Source of the DNA: Candidatus Bathyarchaeota archaeon
GTDB taxonomy: Archaea > Thermoproteota > Bathyarchaeia > 40CM-2-53-6
Assembly: GCA_005882895.1 (NCBI GenBank)
Contig: VBBD01000024.1
Location: 1-45,205, forward strand
DNA: 45,205 nucleotides
Direction of reading: 5' to 3'
Shown: piece by piece, positions 39,605 through 45,205 of the stretch
How the letters are laid out: each line of letters begins with the position of its first letter
Numbering within the stretch: position 1 is the stretch's first letter
Made by a program: the position numbers and the translations under genes
The notes under the pieces: model-generated
Database searches by the model: none
What the model was told of the DNA's origin: nothing
What the model saw: the letters and a program-made list of their open reading frames with translations, nothing else

Positions 39605-41185
39605 TTGAGTCCAGAAACAAAGCTGACCTACGTTACCTTGCTCGCTGACCCGAGCATTCATCCGAAATATGAATCCGCACTGAAACAGGTCGAAGCTGAA
39701 TTTGGGAAACACCATCCAATGTTCATCGACGGCCGAAAAGTTCTCGCAGGAGAGGGAGAATTTGATGTCAGAAGCCCTCTCGATACAAAGATCCTCATCG
39801 GGTATTTCCAGAAGGGAACACCCCAATACGCCCGCAAAGCCATCGAAGCCGGCAAGGACGCGTTCGAAGAATGGAGCAAGAAACCCTGGACAGAGCGAGT
39901 TGCCATCATCCGGAAAGCCGCGGACCTGATGGAAGAGGAGCGGTTCAAGCTTGCAGCGCTAATCACATACGAGGTCGGCAAGAACCGGTACGAAGCCGTC
40001 GCGGAAGCAAGCGAAGCAATCGACATGCTCGACTACTACGCTGACTTGATGGAACAAAGTGATGGATACGTGAAGCCTATGCAGCCAGGTGCACCGGGAG
40101 AAACATCGAAGAGCGTTCTCCGTCCCTACGGTGTGTGGGCAGTCATTTCCCCGTTCAACTTCCCCCTAGCGTTGGCGGCAGGCATGGTTGCATCCGCATT
40201 GGTCACCGGCAACACGGTTATATTTCATCCCACTAGCGCCGCGCCTTTGGTGGGCCTCAAGCTCTACGAGATACTAATCAACGCTGGAGTGCCACCAGGG
40301 GCCCTGAGCTATCTCACTGGTCCCGGCGAGTCCTTCGGCGACGAAGTCACCAGGAACCTCGACGTCGCCGGCATCGCGTTCACCGGCTCAAAGGATGTTG
40401 GCATGAAGCTCTACCGCGACTTCGTGAACAAGCAGCCATATCCGAAACCGTTCATCGCTGAGATGGGCAGCAAGAACCCGGCCGTGATCACGTCCAACGC
40501 CGACCTGGAAAAGGCGGCAGAAGGAGTAGTCAGAGGCGCTTTCGGATACAGCGGCCAAAAATGCAGCGCCACATCACGAGTATACGTCGAGAGAGGGATA
40601 AGGAACGATTTTCTCAAGATCCTCAAGGACAAAGTAGACCATCTAAAAGTCGGAGACCCCAGGGAGAAGGATGCTTTCGTGGGCCCTGTGATTAACGAGA
40701 AAGCAGTGAAGAAGTACCAGCGCTATCTCGAACTAGCCAAAAAGGACGGTGGGAAGATAGTTGCTGGAGGTGGCCTGCCAGAAGACAAGAAACTGTCCAA
40801 AGGCTACTATGTCAGACCAACAGTGGTTGCGGGCCTGCCTTCCAAGGATCGTCTCTTCAAGGAGGAACTCTTCCTGCCTTTCGTTGTCGTTGATGAGGTC
40901 AAGAGCTTGGACGAGGCGTTGAAGAAGGCAAACGACACGGACTTCGGCTTGACTGCAGGAATCTTTAGCAACGACCAGAGCGAGGTTGACATTTTCTTCA
41001 AGAACATCGACTTCGGCGTCACATATGCGAACAGAAAAGGCGGCGCAACAACAGGCGCCTGGCCAGGCTCTCAATCGTTCGGTGGCTGGAAGGGAAGTGG
41101 AGCGACAGGCAAAGGAGTCGGCGGACCGTACTATCTGCTGGAGTTCATGCACGAACAAGCCCAGACCATCGTCAAAGACGCCTAG
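39605..41185 (+). CDS. L-glutamate gamma-semialdehyde (1-pyrroline-5-carboxylate) dehydrogenase
   Basis: This 526-residue enzyme is an aldehyde dehydrogenase of the RocA/PutA type and oxidises glutamate gamma-semialdehyde, the open form of P5C, to glutamate, the last step of proline or arginine breakdown. The catalytic Cys is C320 in GYSGQKCSATSRV and the general base Glu E286 in AEMGSKNP; GSKDVG is the NAD loop. FMHEQAQTI at the end is typical of the subfamily. Start TTG 39605 fits the N-terminus. No proline dehydrogenase gene is adjacent. It is convergent with the RecJ-like gene, with a 4-nt stop overlap. Confidence 0.93.
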   Translation: MSPETKLTYVTLLADPSIHPKYESALKQVEAEFGKHHPMFIDGRKVLAGEGEFDVRSPLDTKILIGYFQKGTPQYARKAIEAGKDAFEEWSKKPWTERVAIIRKAADLMEEERFKLAALITYEVGKNRYEAVAEASEAIDMLDYYADLMEQSDGYVKPMQPGAPGETSKSVLRPYGVWAVISPFNFPLALAAGMVASALVTGNTVIFHPTSAAPLVGLKLYEILINAGVPPGALSYLTGPGESFGDEVTRNLDVAGIAFTGSKDVGMKLYRDFVNKQPYPKPFIAEMGSKNPAVITSNADLEKAAEGVVRGAFGYSGQKCSATSRVYVERGIRNDFLKILKDKVDHLKVGDPREKDAFVGPVINEKAVKKYQRYLELAKKDGGKIVAGGGLPEDKKLSKGYYVRPTVVAGLPSKDRLFKEELFLPFVVVDEVKSLDEALKKANDTDFGLTAGIFSNDQSEVDIFFKNIDFGVTYANRKGGATTGAWPGSQSFGGWKGSGATGKGVGGPYYLLEFMHEQAQTIVKDA

Positions 41186-42366
41186 ACAGCCAATCGATCT
41201 ATCTCATCCAAGAACATCTTTTCCTTTCCTATTGGAAACACGCCCGAGGCTGCAACCGAGTGTCCATCGCCGAAGCCGCCGATCTTCGAGCATGATTCAG
41301 GAAGAATCTTCGACAGTGGCGGTTTAGTTCCCTTCTTGATAAGGCTCGTAAGGATCTGAGGGGATCTTCCCGAGACCTTTGCCATTGAGGAGGATAATTT
41401 TCCCCAACCGGGAATATCCGGTGGCACGTTCATCATTCCGATCAAGTACTTGACGGGGTTGACGACACGCTGGTAGCGTAGGTAGGAGCAGAAGCTTCCG
41501 ACTACTTTTCCTCCCATGCCTTTGTAGTTGTCGTGGGCGTGAAACCATTGGATATTCTTCATCTGCGAAAGACCATCCCTCTCGATCGTCGAAAGCATCT
41601 TCCGGTTGGCCTGTTTTCGTTCCTCCTCAAACTCTTTGGCCCTCTCCATCGTTTTCCCGCTGAAACCGTTTGTACACGCTTCGATGCCCATCTCAGGCCC
41701 GTTTCGGTAATATCCGACTGAGCCGAGAATATTGAGGAGGCTTGAGGCTCGCGTTCTGGTAAGACTCATGCCCTCAGCCTCGATCCTAAAGTCCCCCTTG
41801 CGAGAATCCCGAACCAGTCCATGATCTTTCGCGTCCTTCACGGCGATCAGGTTGAGTCCCTGCGTTTCGCCGGGTATTTCTAGAGACCCTATCGTCGCTA
41901 GATGAGCGTAGCGGGACAGTTCAGTATCGACCGTTTTGCAGAACAGATAGGCTACTGTTGCGGAGGAGGCGTCTTTCTCGCCTGAAAAACCGTAGAGTTC
42001 AGGGTTGAGATTGTAAAGCAAGGGATTCTGAGTGAAGGTTGTGTCGTGGTGGTCCAGAACCAAGATTAATCCTTTGGAGGTGTTTGCTTCGACCAACCAG
42101 TCAATGTGTCCGGAGCCTAAGTCGACGTAGGCTGCGACCTGAGGACGACCTGACTCAATGTCTTTGACAACTTCTGGGTACAGCTTGTCCAGACAGATTA
42201 GTCTGGTGTTGAGCCCGAGACTTGATAGTGCGAGTTGCGTTAGTGCTGCCGACGTTAGCCCATCTGCTTCATCGTGATGGAGAACGACTGCTTCTCGGAT
42301 AGCAGACTCTCGGACAGCGGACACCGCAGAATCTAATCTTTCTTGGAGACCGTGAAGGCGTTGCAC
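41182..42366 (-). CDS. Archaeal RecJ-like DHH phosphoesterase
   Basis: This 394-residue protein starts with GTG at 42366. It has the DHH family motifs: HHDEADG at residues 30-36 (motif I), YVDLGSGH, and LDHHDT near residue 104 (motif III), followed by a C-terminal DHHA1 domain ending in GGFGDGHSVAASG. Archaeal members act as single-strand DNA or RNA exonucleases, and some associate with the GINS/replisome. This gene is upstream of leuS-region genes and follows the RNA methyltransferase gene on the same strand with 12 nt between. Nuclease activity is likely, but the substrate (DNA or RNA) is not settled by motif reading. Confidence 0.85.
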   Translation of the reverse strand: MQRLHGLQERLDSAVSAVRESAIREAVVLHHDEADGLTSAALTQLALSSLGLNTRLICLDKLYPEVVKDIESGRPQVAAYVDLGSGHIDWLVEANTSKGLILVLDHHDTTFTQNPLLYNLNPELYGFSGEKDASSATVAYLFCKTVDTELSRYAHLATIGSLEIPGETQGLNLIAVKDAKDHGLVRDSRKGDFRIEAEGMSLTRTRASSLLNILGSVGYYRNGPEMGIEACTNGFSGKTMERAKEFEEERKQANRKMLSTIERDGLSQMKNIQWFHAHDNYKGMGGKVVGSFCSYLRYQRVVNPVKYLIGMMNVPPDIPGWGKLSSSMAKVSGRSPQILTSLIKKGTKPPLSKILPESCSKIGGFGDGHSVAASGVFPIGKEKMFLDEIDRLAV

Positions 42367-42378
42367 GGGGTCCTCATC

Positions 42379-43536
42379 TCAGTTCTTGACAAATCGCGCA
42401 ATGAAATAGCCTGTCTCGTGAGTATCGGGATTGAATCTCTGCGTGAGATGATCTTGATCGAACCCGTTCTCACCAAGAAGCGGGAATTGTTTCTCCAGCG
42501 TCAACCCCAATTCTCTCTGGGCGAAGCCCACGACGTCTTCGCACTCTTCCTTAGTAATCGTGCAGACGCTGTACACAATTGTTCCGTCTTTCTTGGTGAT
42601 GTGAGAGGCAGCGGTTAGAAACTGTTTTTGATAGTCCGCCGAGTTCTCAACGTTCTGCACCGTAGTCTTGATCGCAAGCTTCGGGATTATTCCGAGAGCG
42701 GAACAAGGCGGGTCCACCAACACTCTGTCGGCTTTGATGTTGTAGTCTATGTGAACATATCTGGAGTCATGGCATATCAGTTGGTAGTTTGTGCAGCCTA
42801 GTCTCTCCATGAGTTGCTTTGTCTTCTGGATCTTCTGTGTGTTGCGGTCGAAGCCGATTATCCGAGCACGGTTTTGGGTTAGCTGGCTGATGTGACTTGT
42901 CTTGCCGCCAGGTGCGCAGTTGAGGTCGACTATGGCCTCTCCCGGTTTCGGATCCAAGATATGGCTTGTCAGGATGGCTGGAAGTGACTGAAGGTGGATA
43001 TGTCCATCCGCGTAACACGGGGTTTCCATTATGCTCGGCAAACCCGTTCTGCTGATCTTGATCTCCACCGCGACTCCCTGTCGATACGTCAAGACGCTTG
43101 TTTCGCTCTGGTGTGAGACCCCAGAGCCGACAGCCGTTCCGTTCCCGTCAACGACTGTTACTCTCATGCCCGGTCGCAACCCATGGCATCGCTTTACGCC
43201 GGGAGCGTAGAGATGTGCGCCTAGTTGAACAGCTTCCGCGGCAATCCTATCCGCTTCCACAATATTCCCGTCAGTTTCTATCCTTGAGGGGCGAGGATGG
43301 ATGAACGCAGCATCCTCTAGCCGCTCGTGAGCTTCAACGTGCAGACCGGTGGACATCATAGATTGGATGGTGGCGTCCCGTTCAGCTTTGAGCGTGTTTA
43401 TCCGAAAATAGTATCGTGAAGGCATAGCGAGCATCGAAGATAGAACTCTATCGGTTCGTTGGCCGTAGAATCCGCGGAGACGGCTCTCTAGTTCTGGATC
43501 AAGTCGCAACCGTCTCTCGGGAAGCTCCAGGAGCAA
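42379..43536 (-). CDS. NOL1/NOP2/Sun (RsmB-type) RNA m5C methyltransferase with PUA domain
   Basis: This 385-residue enzyme methylates C5 of cytosine in RNA. The order is an N-terminal region (1-90), a PUA-like RNA-binding domain at about 90-170 (AHLYAPGVKRCHGLRPGMRVTVVD within it), then the catalytic domain. SAM motif I is IVDLNCAPGGKTSHI; the DPPCSALG motif IV with its Cys and SVCTITKEECED motif VI with the nucleophile Cys are intact. A PUA insertion like this is seen in archaeal tRNA or rRNA m5C methyltransferases such as the NSUN6 group. It is upstream of the RecJ-like gene on the same strand, probably in one operon. Confidence 0.9.
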   Translation of the reverse strand: MLLELPERRLRLDPELESRLRGFYGQRTDRVLSSMLAMPSRYYFRINTLKAERDATIQSMMSTGLHVEAHERLEDAAFIHPRPSRIETDGNIVEADRIAAEAVQLGAHLYAPGVKRCHGLRPGMRVTVVDGNGTAVGSGVSHQSETSVLTYRQGVAVEIKISRTGLPSIMETPCYADGHIHLQSLPAILTSHILDPKPGEAIVDLNCAPGGKTSHISQLTQNRARIIGFDRNTQKIQKTKQLMERLGCTNYQLICHDSRYVHIDYNIKADRVLVDPPCSALGIIPKLAIKTTVQNVENSADYQKQFLTAASHITKKDGTIVYSVCTITKEECEDVVGFAQRELGLTLEKQFPLLGENGFDQDHLTQRFNPDTHETGYFIARFVKN

Positions 43537-43619
43537 CGCTGTGTTCGCTTTACTGTCGGGAGGCTTTCTGGTTTAATTACCCTTGACTTTCGCTCGGGGA
43601 GAAGAAAAGGATCCCCTAG

Positions 43620-43823
43620 ATGGCAAGAGTGGTCTTGGAGCTTCGCTGCGTGAAATGCGCGGTCAAGTTTGAGCGGACCTTCGAGGAGAGGAGGAGACAA
43701 CTCAACTATTCTGAGGGAGAAATGTTGCAGCTAGACGCGAAAGCCTGCCCCAACCATTGCGGCGGAGACTGGTTCTCGATCGAAAAACAGCATCCAATCC
43801 GCAAGTTCAAGCGGCGATTCTGA
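43620..43823 (+). CDS. Small zinc-finger protein
   Basis: The 67-residue protein starts at ATG 43620. It has a zinc-binding pattern with CVKC at residues 10-13, and C43, H46, C47 (KACPNHCGGDW) further down, enough for one zinc finger or ribbon. The sequence is otherwise basic at the end (RKFKRRF). No family is recognised. It is divergent from the methyltransferase gene with 83 nt between the starts. RNA- or DNA-binding is possible. Confidence 0.7.
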   Translation: MARVVLELRCVKCAVKFERTFEERRRQLNYSEGEMLQLDAKACPNHCGGDWFSIEKQHPIRKFKRRF

Positions 43824-44249
43824 CCGGGATACCCAACAAGAACGAAAATCGCCCATTATCAGCCCTGATTCAAGATCTGAACAGGCTCACTTGCAAAACG
43901 GGATATTTCACGCTGTAAACGCGGATAATGCCCCACCGATCCAAGCCCAGACCGTGCTTTGATCCGCCCGTCTCGCCCATTATCGATGCCAGACAGGAAA
44001 TGTTCCTGGAAAATAGGAGGTCTTAGCGACTCGATCCCGCGACACAAGAGTGAAAGTTCCAAGCTCCTTCGAATGATCGGCGTTTCACTAACAAACGAGG
44101 AACTGGCTTCCATTCGTGAACTCATTTCTTCGTGTCTCGAGTCCGATTAGACCGGTTACGTTCCGTGCGAGTTACTCAAGGCTTAAACCGGGTCTTTCGC
44201 AAGCTACAATTCGATACCCTATAGAAGAGACGGAATTCCGGGATATGGA
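43824..44249. other. Gene-free interval holding repeat copy B
   Basis: No protein gene that I can support lies here. Most of the interval is the dispersed element (43845-44111). The remaining 138 nt up to the next start contain no clear TATA box; AT-rich stretches near 44195-44225 (TTTCGCAAGCTACAATTC) may hold the promoter of the downstream gene. Confidence 0.6.
43845..44111. repeat. Dispersed ~267-nt element, copy B
   Basis: This copy is colinear with 36476-36745. Matching blocks are the first 27 nt (AATCGCCCATTATCAGCCC and after), then about 125 nt from the second TCGCCCATTATC (43973) through GGTCTTAGCGACTCG, then the tail TTTCACTA...CTGGCTTC. The duplicated TCGCCCATTATC motifs are 124 nt apart (43849 and 43973), as in copy A. 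Minus- and plus-strand frames through it are only fair as coding sequence, and a 1-nt indel relative to copy A breaks them, so a noncoding or mobile element fits better. Confidence 0.75.
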
Positions 44250-44540
44250 TTGAAAAAGACGGCTAGCAAGAGCCCTCAGCTACTCAACGGCTTTCCCCAC
44301 ATTCCCTTCGACGAATTTCCCCTGAAAAGATCGGAGGACCTAGTAGTGGTGCTCGAGAAGAACATGCCAGAAGGGGCGAAAGTGGAAGTTACACCGATGG
44401 ACGACTCCCATCACTCTCCCTGCATGGAAGAAATGGTCGCGATAATGGTCCATAATATTGAAGAGGGAAAAGATTCCTCCGAGATCTTCACCATCTACCA
44501 GTTCTGCCCATCCTGCCACGTAGCGGTCAGAGTCCTTTAG
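44250..44540 (+). CDS. Hypothetical protein with CxxC end
   Basis: The frame gives 96 residues from TTG 44250. The first 30 are polar, followed by a beta/alpha stretch (EDLVVVLEKNMPEGAKVEVTPM at about 29-50), His-His-Ser-Pro-Cys near 54-58 and a C-terminal CPSCHVAVRVL. Cys58 with the CPSC pair and neighbouring His suggests metal or redox binding. No family is recognised. It is convergent with leuS, the stop lying 6 nt from it. Confidence 0.55.
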   Translation: MKKTASKSPQLLNGFPHIPFDEFPLKRSEDLVVVLEKNMPEGAKVEVTPMDDSHHSPCMEEMVAIMVHNIEEGKDSSEIFTIYQFCPSCHVAVRVL

Positions 44541-44546
44541 CCCGGA

Positions 44547-45203
44547 CTATTCTAGATAGATTGCTGGTCTGTAAGGCTCCGACATTCTAGCTCGTCCCTT
44601 AGGGTCGCTTATCTTTAGGTCTCCTTCCTGCCAGACGTCGACCCCGCATTTGAATTCTCGTTGATAAAAGTCTAGTGAGTCAACAAAGATAGTTTTCTCG
44701 GCCGCGATGCCATCTCGCAAACGCGACTCTCTCATCTCATCCGGCATCTGGTTTGCCTGTTGAATCGCCTTCGCTGCATAGTCTGCAGCCATCTTTCCCA
44801 GCGATCGGAGCTGAGGGTCGCCCATGACGTCCTTGATGAAGTCACCCTGCTTCCTCTTCTCCTCCACAGATTTCAACGCCTTGAGATACACCTGCCACTT
44901 CCAATCAGCCGCCGTGTAGTAGGCGATGCGCTTCGGGGTTATGCCTGTGGCCTTCCGAATCTCGCCCGTATCATCTAGGACTTGTCGAACGAGTGTCTCC
45001 GCCCGCTCAGCAGTGGGATCTTTCTCTGACTCACTTTCTTCGGGCCAGTCGGTCTGGACGACGAATCCCTTGTTCCCGATACGGCTCCAGATCTCTTCCG
45101 CAGTATGTGGCGCAAGTGGGGCCATCATTCTCATTCTCGTCTCCAGTACCTTTCGCAGGATTCGGTCCCGATTGTCTGACCTCAGCTTCTTCGGCCCCAG
45201 TCG
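44547..45203 (-). CDS. leuS: Leucyl-tRNA synthetase, C-terminal part (5' end outside window)
   Basis: The frame runs into the right edge, so only the C-terminal 218 residues are present, with the catalytic core (HIGH, KMSKS) outside. The LRSDNRDRILRKVLETRMRMMAPLAPHTAEEIW stretch, split here into shorter segments, marks the class Ia anticodon-binding domain. The later ITPKRIAYYTAADWKWQVY segment and the final acidic-basic helix domain (FYQREFKCGVDV and beyond) match archaeal LeuRS. Another class Ia synthetase is less likely. It is convergent with the hypothetical gene. Confidence 0.88.
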   Translation of the reverse strand, partial: RLGPKKLRSDNRDRILRKVLETRMRMMAPLAPHTAEEIWSRIGNKGFVVQTDWPEESESEKDPTAERAETLVRQVLDDTGEIRKATGITPKRIAYYTAADWKWQVYLKALKSVEEKRKQGDFIKDVMGDPQLRSLGKMAADYAAKAIQQANQMPDEMRESRLRDGIAAEKTIFVDSLDFYQREFKCGVDVWQEGDLKISDPKGRARMSEPYRPAIYLE

Positions 45204-45205
45204 TC

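Noticed and set aside
43859-44125. A minus-strand frame of 88 codons spanning repeat copy B
   Set aside because: Parts look conserved with copy A at the amino acid level, but copy A needs a frameshift, so I treat it as a possible decayed relic rather than a gene.
43959-44150. A plus-strand frame inside repeat copy B (63 codons) ending SLTNEELASIRELI
   Set aside because: The other copy of the element has a 1-nt difference and stops in the equivalent frame, and no start or leader supports it; nucleotide-level conservation suggests noncoding sequence.

Overview
The window is archaeal, most likely from a mesophilic TACK-group archaeon related to Thaumarchaeota/Bathyarchaeota. The evidence is a set of archaeal and eukaryote-like information genes: replication factor C small and large subunits, a eukaryote-type topoisomerase IB with its whole catalytic pentad, aIF5A beside deoxyhypusine synthase and SRP54, Nob1, a Hef/FANCM-type helicase, an archaeal RecJ-like DHH protein, an F420-type luciferase-like oxidoreductase and archaeal LeuRS. 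Start codons are often TTG or GTG, TATA-like boxes sit close to starts, and one tRNA gene is interrupted. I see no CRISPR array, prophage or insertion sequence.

Layout. 1-1784: rfcS 3' end and an rfcL broken by an in-frame stop. 1781-5881: small membrane protein, purB, a divergent asparagine synthetase-like gene, a membrane protein and a rhodanese. 5969-6108: interrupted tRNA. 6252-9323: NitT/TauT-type ABC importer (fused permease and ATPase) facing a stand-alone ATPase-associated C-terminal domain. 9397-15273: F420-type oxidoreductase, an ABC-2 exporter operon, a frameshifted tandem acetyltransferase and an LhgO-like oxidase. 15314-17465: beta-sandwich protein, nob1 and nadK. 17702-21737: PLP sulfur-amino-acid enzyme, aIF5A, deoxyhypusine synthase, srp54. 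21787-29562: mixed metabolic, repair and membrane genes, including a pore-loop channel with an unusual filter and an AlkX/YcaQ-type glycosylase. 29579-33500: Hef-type helicase and topoisomerase IB. 33506-41185: KaiC-like protein with a degenerate P-loop, 2-hydroxyacid dehydrogenase, threonine dehydratase, nicotinate phosphoribosyltransferase divergent from a GfcR-like regulator, ribbon-helix-helix protein and P5C dehydrogenase. 41182-45203: RecJ-like DHH protein, NOL1/NOP2/Sun RNA methyltransferase, two small proteins and the 3' part of leuS.

The most unusual signals are: (i) a dispersed element of about 267 nt present twice in gene-free DNA (36476-36745 and 43845-44111); (ii) several genes whose reading frames do not fit standard rules: rfcL with an in-frame TAA, the helicase whose conserved frame starts right after its neighbour's TAG with no ATG/GTG/TTG before Walker A, and deoxyhypusine synthase with apparent conserved sequence upstream of its first usable start; (iii) palindromes at the gfcR-like and metB-like promoters; (iv) a two-transmembrane channel lacking the K+ filter signature. 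All function calls come from reading motifs by eye; no database search was run.
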